Assembly (NCBI GenBank): GCA_934675095.1
Contig: CAKUPC010000001.1
Coordinates: 62,001-126,000, forward strand
Length of the DNA: 64,000 bases
From: an uncultured Bacteroidales bacterium
GTDB lineage: Bacteria; Bacteroidota; Bacteroidia; Bacteroidales; UBA932
Direction of reading: 5' to 3'
Shown: one piece after another, positions 22,130 through 31,104 of the stretch
Layout of the letters: each line of letters begins with the position of its first letter
Position numbering within the stretch: the stretch's first letter is position 1
The notes under the pieces: model-generated
Seen by the model: the letters and a program-made list of their open reading frames with translations, nothing else
The model's database searches: none
Told to the model about the DNA's origin: nothing
Made by a program: the position numbers and the translations under genes

Positions 22130-24079
22130 ATGCCGAAGTTTTACCTGCATAAGATTATTCCATTTGCGCTGGCTCTCGCCGCGGTTTCCTGTGCGAGGGC
22201 GGCCTGCGGTCTTGACACGGACGGGCAGAGTCATAGGCGCTCATTGTCCTTGTCCCGCGAAGGATTTGTCAAGTCGTTCACTGATGGTAATTTCGTCAGC
22301 TGGTCCAGAGGTGACGAGGTGGCCGTCTTCGGCGGCGAAGGCACCGCGCCGAAGAAATTCACGGCCCGGGAGGACGGGATGAATGCCCGCTTCGATTTGC
22401 AGAAGGGGGAGACCGTACCTGACGTGAGTGGCGGGGGAAATTATTATCTCGTCTATCCGTACTCTTCAGTGGGCTCCACCGAGGTCTCGTCGAATACGAT
22501 CTCTCTGAACATTCCTGCCCGGCAGACAGCCGTTCCGGGCTCGTTCGACCCCGCTGCCGCAGTCTCCGTGTCCGTCGGCTCCGATTGGAACGCCGATTTT
22601 CTGTTCCTCAACGCGCATTCTCTCTTCCGGATAACCGTTCCGGAGAACTTCGGGGCGGACATCGGACAGATTCGTCTTTCCGCCAACGGAGAGGGCGAGG
22701 GCATCGCAGGGGACATTGCCGTGACATTCGACCCTAAGGAGCCTGTCGTCACTGCCTGCTCCGGCTCGGTGTCGGAGGTGGTGCTCGCCGCCGGGGGCGG
22801 CTCCGTTCTCGCTCCGGGTGACTATTACATCGTGGCCGCTCCCGTGACTGTATCCGCCGGCATCTGCGCTGAGTATATAGGAACTGACGGACGGGTATAT
22901 TTCCGATATTCCACAAAGGGAATGACATTCCGGCGGAACACGATATATGACCTCGGAGCACCTGTGGAAAAGGCCGGGACGAGCGTTGTCCTCGAACCGA
23001 AATACTATACGGAGGGCGTGTCTTATGTCTATGGAGGCCGTGAGAATGTCTTTCCTGCCGTCGTTTCGGACGTGACGGATGCATCGTTCACCTCGCTTCC
23101 GGACGGCTGGCGGGCGAGGCTGGAAAAGGACAGGCTTGTGGTCATTCCTGACACGGAGTCTGAAAGGGGAAACTACGAGATACAGCTGTTCGCGTATGCG
23201 GAGGGGGCGAAGGCCGACATATATACCTTCCGCTTTAAATATGACCCCGCGCTGATTCTTTACGACGGATTTGACGGCTTGGACATCGACGACCGCTATT
23301 GGCGGAGGTTCAATGACCATAATGGAACACTCTGGAGCTGGTTCCAGACCGGAGCCGAGGCACAGTCGCCGGTCGCGGACGGAAAACTGCAGCTGAAGGC
23401 CGTCTATGAGAACGGGACCTACAAGACAGGCGCTGTCACCGGTCAGAACCTGTTTGACTATGAACCGCCGTTCAGAATCGACTGCCGCGCGGCGATGACC
23501 CGCCGTGAAACCGGTTTCTGGTGCGCGGTGTGGACAGTACCGACCACCGGCTATCAGAACGGCGAGATTGACATTATGGAGGCCGGGAATCACTATACAT
23601 CCTCGGAGTTCACCTCGAAGATTCACTGCACTTGCCACAATCCCTACACTCTCAACACCCCGTCAAAGCGGTATGAGGTCTTCAGACCGGGGCAGGACCA
23701 GCCCCAGAGTGGGAGCGCGGTGCTTGACAACCCCAACGATTACCACATCTATTCCGTTGAGGTGACGGCCGATGCAGTCACATGGTATGTCGACGGCGTT
23801 CAGGTGCATCAGTATAAGAACATCAGACACACAACCGACGACGATGGTTATAAGAAGGCTGCGGAATCCACAACGAGTTCGGCCGGCGAGACCATTTATC
23901 CGAAGGCCAACTATCTCAAGAACTATCCGTTCATGGAAAACCGCTACTTTGCCATATTCGACATAGCCGTAGGCAGCAGTTTCGTCGGCGGAACGAACAA
24001 AAAGGACGAGGTGCCTGCCACAGAAGGCTTCAGTGCCCAATTCGACATAGACTGGATCAAGATTTCAAAGATAAAATGA
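22130..24079 (+). CDS. GH16 glycoside hydrolase lipoprotein with fimbrillin-like N-terminus
   Basis: A 649-residue lipoprotein, the first gene of the locus. The lipobox is AVSC. Residues of about 30-270 resemble the fimbrillin/Mfa-like fold (FVSWSRGDEVAVFG, YPYSS, LNIPARQTAVPGSFDP). A short Ig-like linker (FTSLPDGWRARLEKDRLVV) precedes the GH16 domain, with the catalytic motif EIDIME at 479-484: Glu479 nucleophile, Glu484 acid/base. GH16 enzymes cleave internal beta-1,3 or beta-1,4 bonds of glucans and galactans. The start is the ATG at 22130, which gives the signal peptide. Its stop overlaps the next gene (ATGA). Confidence 0.88.
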   Translation: MPKFYLHKIIPFALALAAVSCARAACGLDTDGQSHRRSLSLSREGFVKSFTDGNFVSWSRGDEVAVFGGEGTAPKKFTAREDGMNARFDLQKGETVPDVSGGGNYYLVYPYSSVGSTEVSSNTISLNIPARQTAVPGSFDPAAAVSVSVGSDWNADFLFLNAHSLFRITVPENFGADIGQIRLSANGEGEGIAGDIAVTFDPKEPVVTACSGSVSEVVLAAGGGSVLAPGDYYIVAAPVTVSAGICAEYIGTDGRVYFRYSTKGMTFRRNTIYDLGAPVEKAGTSVVLEPKYYTEGVSYVYGGRENVFPAVVSDVTDASFTSLPDGWRARLEKDRLVVIPDTESERGNYEIQLFAYAEGAKADIYTFRFKYDPALILYDGFDGLDIDDRYWRRFNDHNGTLWSWFQTGAEAQSPVADGKLQLKAVYENGTYKTGAVTGQNLFDYEPPFRIDCRAAMTRRETGFWCAVWTVPTTGYQNGEIDIMEAGNHYTSSEFTSKIHCTCHNPYTLNTPSKRYEVFRPGQDQPQSGSAVLDNPNDYHIYSVEVTADAVTWYVDGVQVHQYKNIRHTTDDDGYKKAAESTTSSAGETIYPKANYLKNYPFMENRYFAIFDIAVGSSFVGGTNKKDEVPATEGFSAQFDIDWIKISKIK

Positions 24080-25884
24080 CGATGAGAAGATTATTTGACA
24101 CGATAGTGGCTGCGGCCATCATTTCTGCCGCCGCCGTTTCCTGCACCGGTGGTCTTGCTCCGGATTCGGGGCTTATGACAAAGTCTGCAGCTTCTGCATC
24201 CGACCAGAACTCTGCCGGGTTCTTGTTCAGGATTGACGCTGACGGGGTCCAGACCTTTGTGCTCGGTCAGACCCGCACCTATGCAGTGACCCGCAAGGGG
24301 GTAAGCGCCACTACGGTGGTCGCTCCGGACGGCTGGTCCGTAAAGCTCTCCGAGACTCAGATAAGCATAACCGCGCCGCATACTGCCGCGACAAAGTCCG
24401 CGACGATTACGGACTCCGGCACGGACGTGTCGGTGATTGCCGTTTCCGAGCAAGGCTATGTCACCATGGCAAAAGTGACGACGGAACTCGACACTACCGC
24501 AAGTGTGGATGACCCGTTTGCCACTCTGACGCTCGGAAATGTCGGGGCATATTCTGCGGAGGTGAATGTTGAGGTTCAGAACCAGTCCGAGTGGTTCTGG
24601 ATGCTGAAAAAATCGTCCGAAACCGCTCCTGAGGCGGCCGACCTTAAACTTGCCAATGCCGGTTCCGAAAGCAGGGTGACGCTTTCTACCGAGCCGGGAA
24701 CCGGCTACACGTTCTATGTTCTTCCGGTAAGCGGCAAAAAGAACGGCAAGGTGGCGAAGCTCTCGTTCACCACCACAGCCGTGACATCCTACTACGAGGC
24801 ATGGGAGGCCGGCAGGGAAATCAAGGTAGGTTCGAGGACCTATAGCAAGGCCAATAACGGCAAGGCCATGTTCATCACCGGCAACAAGGAGCAGCAGATT
24901 AACGGCGATTGGGTAAACAACGGAACCTATGGGATTTTCTTCATCGACGAGGGGTCGAGCGCGTTCTTCGATAATACCGTTTACACCAAGCCTGTAATCG
25001 TCATCGGCAATGTTCCCGGCACCCGTCCTGCCGTTAAGATGAATAAGAACATTTTGGTTGTGGGGGCAGACCTCGCCTTCAGGAATGTGAGAGTGGAGAT
25101 GGCTGACGGCGTCGGTAAAATGATATCCGGCAATCAGGCGATGGGGAGGATGATACTTGAGGACTGCCGCGTGGATTTGAAGTATCCACTGCTTAACAGA
25201 TATTCATATAGTTCCAACACCGGCGACATGGAGGGTGTGGAAATCCTCGACTGCGATGTTCTCGTTGACTGGGCGTCGGACAACAACACGGAACCGTTCC
25301 TCATAACCGCCCATGTCGGCGGCTCTGACTGCGGAGACCTGACAGTCAGAAACAATGTCTTCTGGAGCGCTTCAGGAAAGAAGGTGTTCCATCTGTGTTC
25401 GAGCCAATACGACGGAACCACAAAGTTCGGCGATGTGGTTCTCCGTAACAACACTTTCTATAATCTGAACAACGGAAAACTTTCGTCATCGCCACAAAGG
25501 GACAGGGCTCTGATTCGCGCCTCGTCTGTCGGAAGCTTCGAGACCGGAGGTAACATTTTCTATGACACGGCGCCTGAATCCAAGGATGTCGCGGACAGGC
25601 CGCACTTCACGCTTCTGTATGCCGGCGGAATGACTGTAGCGGAATTGCAGGCGGCAACGACGGCGGCCTCTAAGAGCCTGATTAACATTGCCGAGAACTG
25701 TTATCTGAAAGGCACAGATGGCGCTGACTGGAATGCCGGGCTGACGAGCCTGATAAAGTGGAAGGACGGAAGCTCTTACACGGTGATAGTCTCATGGACC
25801 AACCCTTTCAAATCCGAGAATGCAGAGACCGGGAAGTTCGTCACTACGAATGCCTACAGCGAATATGGAGCACAGAGGAAATAA
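24076..25884 (+). CDS. Beta-helix lipoprotein of the polysaccharide locus (first paralogue)
   Basis: A 602-residue lipoprotein (lipobox AAVSC). After an Ig-like N-terminal part (GVSATTVVAPDGWSVKL, DVSVIAVSEQGYV) and a fibronectin-like segment, residues of about 235-600 form a parallel beta-helix with recurrent NNVFW and NNTFYN turns, of the DUF4957/DUF5123 kind related to polysaccharide lyases. Two further genes here (28755 and 37333) carry the same helix, opening with a YxxWxAGxxxxIxGxxYxK motif and ending with an NPFxS...ETGxF...YGAQR tail. It may bind or cleave the polysaccharide at the cell surface; catalytic residues cannot be named. Confidence 0.75.
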   Translation: MTMRRLFDTIVAAAIISAAAVSCTGGLAPDSGLMTKSAASASDQNSAGFLFRIDADGVQTFVLGQTRTYAVTRKGVSATTVVAPDGWSVKLSETQISITAPHTAATKSATITDSGTDVSVIAVSEQGYVTMAKVTTELDTTASVDDPFATLTLGNVGAYSAEVNVEVQNQSEWFWMLKKSSETAPEAADLKLANAGSESRVTLSTEPGTGYTFYVLPVSGKKNGKVAKLSFTTTAVTSYYEAWEAGREIKVGSRTYSKANNGKAMFITGNKEQQINGDWVNNGTYGIFFIDEGSSAFFDNTVYTKPVIVIGNVPGTRPAVKMNKNILVVGADLAFRNVRVEMADGVGKMISGNQAMGRMILEDCRVDLKYPLLNRYSYSSNTGDMEGVEILDCDVLVDWASDNNTEPFLITAHVGGSDCGDLTVRNNVFWSASGKKVFHLCSSQYDGTTKFGDVVLRNNTFYNLNNGKLSSSPQRDRALIRASSVGSFETGGNIFYDTAPESKDVADRPHFTLLYAGGMTVAELQAATTAASKSLINIAENCYLKGTDGADWNAGLTSLIKWKDGSSYTVIVSWTNPFKSENAETGKFVTTNAYSEYGAQRK

Positions 25885-25908
25885 TCGTAAAACATACAAA
25901 CTGACATA

Positions 25909-27081
25909 ATGAAACACAGAATTACAGCAATCCTTGCGGCGGCCCTCGCACTCATCTCATGCGGAAGGGCGGCAAAGAACTCGGACTACTATGTCTGCGC
26001 CTACATCTGGCCTTCGTGCCACGACGACTCGCTTGCCCGCGAGCTCATCTGGCCGGCAGGAGAGGGCGAATGGGAAATCATCAACCGGGCCGACGCTCGC
26101 TTCCCGGGGCACTACCAACCACGCGAACCGCTCTGGAAGGGCGACCGGGACGATGATCCGGTTGTCGTTGAGAAATGGATAAACACCGCCCTCGAATACG
26201 GCGTGAATACCTTCGTCTATGACTGGTACTGGTTCCATAACTACCCTTTCCTTGAGGAAGCTCTCGACAACGGTTTCCTGAAGGCTCCTTCCAACGAGAA
26301 GATGAACTTCTACATCATGTACGCGAACCACGAGGTCACGAATCTCTGGAATCCCTACACCAACACCGACACCAAGACGCTCACCTTCGACCCCCGCATC
26401 GACTGGGCTCAGTGGAAGGTCATCGTGAACCGCGTCATAACCCAATATTTCACGCGCCCTAACTATGTGAAGATTGACGGATGTCCCGTGTTTTCCATCT
26501 GGGATTTGAATCTTTTCGCTGACGGGTTCGGCTCGATGGAGGAGGCCGGAAAGGCAATGGCGTATTTCCGCGACGAGGTGAAAAAGGCCGGATTCCCGGA
26601 TCTGCATCTCCAGCAGTGCGGCGGCAACTGGAAACGGAGCGCATCCGAGGCTGCGCACGTCAAGAAGCAGATGGAAGTCTTTGAAATCAAGTCTTTCGCG
26701 TTCTACAACATGGGCGGGTTCGACACCGACTACATCCGGCACGGCATGAACGGAATCAGGCTGCGCGAAGACTGGGCAAAGGAGTACGGGCTTCCCGTGT
26801 TCCCGACGGTTTCAGTCGGCTGGGACAGCACGCCTCGCTTCCTCGATGAGGGGGCAGACAAAATCACCTGCTGGAACCACACTCCTGAGGCATTCGCCTC
26901 TTTCCTTCAGACAGCTAAAGAATGGGCGGACGACCATGCTGCCACGCAGCCTAAGTTCATCATGCTGAATGCGTGGAACGAGTATGTGGAGGGCAGCTAT
27001 CTCCTTCCTGACCGGCGTGACGGCTTCGGCTACCTTCAGGCCGTGCGTGACGTGCTTGACGGCAAATACGAAAACAGATAA
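25909..27081 (+). CDS. GH99-like (WbsX-type) glycoside hydrolase lipoprotein
   Basis: A 390-residue lipoprotein (lipobox LISC) with a TIM-barrel of the GH99/WbsX type. Diagnostic segments are RFPGHYQPREPLW near 62-74, the GVNTFVYDWYWF strand, and FIMLNAWNEYVEGSYLLPD near the C-terminus, where the acidic residues of the active site are expected. GH99 enzymes are endo-mannosidases, but this distant branch in Bacteroidota loci has broader or unknown specificity. It lies between a beta-helix protein and the second GH16, with 24- and 12-base gaps, so it is co-transcribed. Confidence 0.8.
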   Translation: MKHRITAILAAALALISCGRAAKNSDYYVCAYIWPSCHDDSLARELIWPAGEGEWEIINRADARFPGHYQPREPLWKGDRDDDPVVVEKWINTALEYGVNTFVYDWYWFHNYPFLEEALDNGFLKAPSNEKMNFYIMYANHEVTNLWNPYTNTDTKTLTFDPRIDWAQWKVIVNRVITQYFTRPNYVKIDGCPVFSIWDLNLFADGFGSMEEAGKAMAYFRDEVKKAGFPDLHLQQCGGNWKRSASEAAHVKKQMEVFEIKSFAFYNMGGFDTDYIRHGMNGIRLREDWAKEYGLPVFPTVSVGWDSTPRFLDEGADKITCWNHTPEAFASFLQTAKEWADDHAATQPKFIMLNAWNEYVEGSYLLPDRRDGFGYLQAVRDVLDGKYENR

Positions 27082-27093
27082 AACAACTGCATA

Positions 27094-28728
27094 ATGAAAA
27101 CTTACGGAACACTTAAAAAAATCGTCCCGCTTCTTGCGCTCGTCCTGGCGGCCGCATCCTGCAGCACGTCTGATTTGGACAAGAGGCTTGACGGACTTGA
27201 CGGGAGAGTGACGGCCATTGAGGACTATGTCTCGAAAATCAATGACAATGTCACCGCCGCGAATGCCCTCTACCGCAAGAATGTCCTCATAACGGACTAC
27301 AAGGCGACGGATGGCGGTTATGAGCTCACGCTGTCCAGCGGGGAGACACTGAAGATTACCTTCGGCGACAAGATAGAAGGCAATGCCCCGATTATCGGTG
27401 TCGAAGGCGGGAAATGGGTCATCTCGACCGACGGCGGAGATGAGTTTACGGAAATCGAGGGAACCGAGCCTCCTGGAAATCAGGACGGCAAGACCCCTAT
27501 GGTCAAGGTTGACAAGTATGGTTTCTGGATTATTTCAGCCGACGGCGGGCAGAACTGGACCCGCATACTGAATGAAAAAGGGGATCCTATCAGCGCGAAG
27601 GACGGAAAGTCCATGGGCGGTGAATACAATTTCTTTTCAAGCGTCAGCTACAACAAGGAGACGGGAAATCTGGACATCGTCATGGTTGGAGGGGATTCTC
27701 TTTCTATCCCTGTAAAGAAGGGTTCCTCTATTAAGCCGCGTTACTATTACGACGGCATCTATGCCTTCGCCGGGAAGGAGGTCAGTTTCCCTGTTGAAAT
27801 GACCGGAGTCGATAACGCCGTGTGGACTTATGTGCCGGAGGGCTGGCGCGCACGGCTTGAGGACGGCAGTCTCGTCGTCGTGGCTCCGGAGGACGGTAAG
27901 GCCGGGAGCTATACGCTTGAGATGCTTGCATTCACGAATGCCGGCGACACTACTCCTTACAAGTTCACCTTCACATACGACCCTAAGCTGATTTTCCGCG
28001 AGGATTTCAGCGGGGCGGAACTTGACGAGAGGTACTGGAGCCGCTACAAGCATGGCGAATATACCTCTGAGTGGGATATGTATCAGGAGGGCGATCCGGA
28101 GCAGTCTTTCCAGAAAGAAGGGATGCTGACGATGCTTGCCGTGAAATATGGTGACACATACAGGACCGGTGCCGTAGATACAAGGAAGAAGATGACATTT
28201 GAACCTCCGTTCAGGGTTGACTGCAGCGCAAGGTTCACCCAGATGGCCGACGGTGTATGGTATGCGATATGGATTTGCCCTGTAAAGGGTTATCAGTTCG
28301 GCGAAATTGATATTATGGAAAAATCCAACTTCGGAACCATGACGCAGCACACCGCTCATAACCCATATACCTTGAACTGTACGAGCATAGCGCAGGATCA
28401 GAAAAACTCCGGAAAGAGTTCAATTTCTGTGAGCGGTCAGTTCAACACCTACTCCGTCGAGTGCCGGGAGGATGCCGTGGTCTTCTTCGTTAACGGGCAG
28501 GAGGTCTATCGGTACAGAAACATCCAGCATTCTGAGAGTGACCCTGCATACTTGAAGCTCAATGAGAATGAGCGGCCTTATTATATGCAGAATTTCACTT
28601 TCCCGGAGCAGTCATACGCGATTCTTCTTGATATTGCCGTCGGAGGCAACTTCCCCGGATGCGCCATAAACGATGAGGAACTTCCGGGACAGTTCGACGT
28701 TGACTGGATTAGTGTAAGCAAACTTTAG
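27094..28728 (+). CDS. DUF4988-GH16 glycoside hydrolase lipoprotein
   Basis: A 544-residue lipoprotein (lipobox AAASC). Directly after the lipid anchor comes a short coiled coil (LDKRLDGLDGRVTAIEDYV) of the DUF4988 type, then two strand repeats of the GxWxISxDGG kind, an Ig-like linker (VPEGWRARLEDGSLVVVAP) and the GH16 domain with EIDIME at 404-409. The catalytic domain resembles that of the first gene in the locus, but the anchor module is that of the next gene. It probably attacks the backbone of the polysaccharide at the cell surface, giving oligosaccharides for SusC/SusD. Confidence 0.88.
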   Translation: MKTYGTLKKIVPLLALVLAAASCSTSDLDKRLDGLDGRVTAIEDYVSKINDNVTAANALYRKNVLITDYKATDGGYELTLSSGETLKITFGDKIEGNAPIIGVEGGKWVISTDGGDEFTEIEGTEPPGNQDGKTPMVKVDKYGFWIISADGGQNWTRILNEKGDPISAKDGKSMGGEYNFFSSVSYNKETGNLDIVMVGGDSLSIPVKKGSSIKPRYYYDGIYAFAGKEVSFPVEMTGVDNAVWTYVPEGWRARLEDGSLVVVAPEDGKAGSYTLEMLAFTNAGDTTPYKFTFTYDPKLIFREDFSGAELDERYWSRYKHGEYTSEWDMYQEGDPEQSFQKEGMLTMLAVKYGDTYRTGAVDTRKKMTFEPPFRVDCSARFTQMADGVWYAIWICPVKGYQFGEIDIMEKSNFGTMTQHTAHNPYTLNCTSIAQDQKNSGKSSISVSGQFNTYSVECREDAVVFFVNGQEVYRYRNIQHSESDPAYLKLNENERPYYMQNFTFPEQSYAILLDIAVGGNFPGCAINDEELPGQFDVDWISVSKL

Positions 28729-28754
28729 AAAAGACAAAATAACATAATGACAAT

Positions 28755-31085
28755 ATGAAAAACATTTTTAAACTGATAATCGCTTCGGTCGCGGCCGCAT
28801 CGCTGTTCGCCTGCACCGACAATTCCGGACTTGAAGAACGGGTTAATGATCTCGAGGGGCGCGTGACGGCCATTGAAAATGTGCTCGATGCATTGAATGA
28901 CAATGTCGCGGCTCTTCAGGCGATTGCCGAGGGCAAGACTATAAACAGCGTGACTGAAAAGGACGGAGTCTATACCATAACTCTCTCGAACGGTGAGGAA
29001 CTTACGCTCACGCAGGGAGCTGTCGGTATGGGCAAGGCTCCGATTCTTTCAATAGACAAGGACGGCTGGTGGATGGTGGACTATCAGGACGGTAAAGGCC
29101 CGCAGTATGTCACGTCTGAGGGGGAAAAGGTCCTCGGGCGCGGATCAGACGGCGTGACTCCGAAGTTCAGCGTCAGCAAGGACGGCTACTGGACTGTGAG
29201 CTACGACGGCGGCCAGACTTGGGCTGACGTCCTTGACGAGAACGGCTCCCGTGTGCTTGCCGTTGCAGAATCCGGCGGCGAAGACTCCTATTTCGCTGAC
29301 GTGACCTACACAGATGAGGCTCTCATCCTCACGCTCAAGAACGGACAGAGCTACACGGCTCCTGTAGTCGGGGGCTTCCTGTTCAAGATAAACGGGGTTC
29401 CGGACGGTGACGTCACCTTCAAGGGCGGCGAAAAGAAGACTTTCGGCATCGAGCAGAAAGGCGTTGCCTACACTACGGTCATGCGTCCCGAAGGCTGGAA
29501 CGCATGGCTTACGGAGTCCATCCTCACGGTGCAGGCCCCGGCCGCCGCGTCCGCTGACACAAAGGCCGTCATCGCCGACTCCCGCAAGGATGTTTCAGTG
29601 ATTGCAGTCTCTGAGGCCGGTCATGTCGCAGTGGCGAAGGTGCGCGTCTATGTTGATGGACAGAGCACCGTTGACGACCCGGCAGCCGGAATCAGGCTTC
29701 TTGAGGCGGCTCCTACAACACTCAAGTTCAGCATTATCCTTGAGAATGCCAGCAGCTGGAAATATATGCTGCTTCAGTCTTCCGAGCCGGCTCCTTCGCG
29801 TGCGGAAGTGATTGCTTCCGGCACCGACGGCGGCGCGGAGACTCAGATTATGTTCGACAAGCTGAACGCCGAGACATCCTACACTCTCTATGTCGTTCCC
29901 GGCAATGCTTCCGGAGACGGTCCTCTGGCATCCTGCGAGGCTTCAACCACCGCATTCAGCAACCTCTATGAGGCTTGGCAGGCCGGAATGGACGTCAAGA
30001 TCAACGGAGTTGCCTACAACAAGTCCGCTTACGGTGAAGCCACGCTCATCGAGAGCGACGGCCCTATTGCCGGCAACGGCGTCTATTTCATCGCTGACGG
30101 CGTAACGGCCACCCTCCCGTCAAGCGACACTTTCAAGGGTTCTCTCATCGTCTGCGGAAACACGGCCACTCAAAGAAGCGCGTCTGTGGTCTTCAGCGGC
30201 GGCGCTCTCTTCAAGATGGGCGACGAGTCGGCTGAAAAACATGTAGTCGCATTCAGAAATGTCAATCTGGGTATTGCTACCGTTGGTAATCTGCATTTCG
30301 TGAACACTGCAATAGAGGGACTGGGAAGTTTCATACTGGACGGCTGCTACATCAACCTTGAGGAGGACATCCTTTGGAGGCAGAAGACCGTGCAGACCCT
30401 CCGGAACTTCACAATCGTGAACTGCGACATACTCGTCGCCAACGACAAGGACGGTCGCGGACGCTCGATAATCCAGACATGGAACGGAAGTTCGTTTATC
30501 GGAGAAGGCTACAAGATGGGCACTTTCACGGCAAGGAACAATGTCGTGTGGAGCAAGTCCGAGGAGCAGATTCCTTTCTATTTCATTGACTGCAAGTTCG
30601 GATCCGGTCTGCCTTGGGAAAGCATTACAATGGAAAACAACACCTTCTATAATGTAGGAAGTGACAAGGCAGACTGGTTTACACGCGCCGTCATTTCCGT
30701 CAACACGGTCAGCGGTGACATAATTGTCAGGAACAACCTGTTCTATCAGTCAAAGCCCGTGAACAAGGGTACGAACGGCGAGCGTCTCGGGGCATTTGTC
30801 GCAGTGCGCGGCGAGAACTTTAACCCTGAAGGCAAGGTTCAGACCGGCGGCAACTGGTCATGGTATCCGCAGACCTGCTTCCTCACCACAAAAGACAATA
30901 AGTACTGGTATGGCAATCAGGACAATTCCTTCACTGGAGACAAGTTCAGCACCGGCTGCGACCTCGGAGTCAAGATGAACGGAAATACGGTCGAGTCTAT
31001 GGACGAACCGTTCGAGAGTGCGGACGTCGAGACCGGAACATTCGTGAAGAAGGCGGCCTTTGCCGACAAGGGAGCATCACGTTAG
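28755..31085 (+). CDS. DUF4988 and beta-helix lipoprotein (second paralogue)
   Basis: A 776-residue lipoprotein (lipobox SLFAC). The N-terminal coiled coil (LEERVNDLEGRVTAIENVL) and the W-rich strand repeats (KDGWWMVDYQDG, KDGYWTVSYDGG) match the DUF4988 module of the GH16 gene before it. An Ig-like domain with DVSVIAVSEAGHV follows, shared with the gene at 24076, then a fibronectin-like part and the beta-helix with NNTFYN turns. The C-terminal tail EPFESADVETGTFV is shared with the other two helix proteins. Substrate and catalytic residues unknown; it may be a lyase-like or binding protein. Confidence 0.75.
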   Translation: MKNIFKLIIASVAAASLFACTDNSGLEERVNDLEGRVTAIENVLDALNDNVAALQAIAEGKTINSVTEKDGVYTITLSNGEELTLTQGAVGMGKAPILSIDKDGWWMVDYQDGKGPQYVTSEGEKVLGRGSDGVTPKFSVSKDGYWTVSYDGGQTWADVLDENGSRVLAVAESGGEDSYFADVTYTDEALILTLKNGQSYTAPVVGGFLFKINGVPDGDVTFKGGEKKTFGIEQKGVAYTTVMRPEGWNAWLTESILTVQAPAAASADTKAVIADSRKDVSVIAVSEAGHVAVAKVRVYVDGQSTVDDPAAGIRLLEAAPTTLKFSIILENASSWKYMLLQSSEPAPSRAEVIASGTDGGAETQIMFDKLNAETSYTLYVVPGNASGDGPLASCEASTTAFSNLYEAWQAGMDVKINGVAYNKSAYGEATLIESDGPIAGNGVYFIADGVTATLPSSDTFKGSLIVCGNTATQRSASVVFSGGALFKMGDESAEKHVVAFRNVNLGIATVGNLHFVNTAIEGLGSFILDGCYINLEEDILWRQKTVQTLRNFTIVNCDILVANDKDGRGRSIIQTWNGSSFIGEGYKMGTFTARNNVVWSKSEEQIPFYFIDCKFGSGLPWESITMENNTFYNVGSDKADWFTRAVISVNTVSGDIIVRNNLFYQSKPVNKGTNGERLGAFVAVRGENFNPEGKVQTGGNWSWYPQTCFLTTKDNKYWYGNQDNSFTGDKFSTGCDLGVKMNGNTVESMDEPFESADVETGTFVKKAAFADKGASR

Positions 31086-31104
31086 TCCGTAAAAACTGAA
31101 GAAA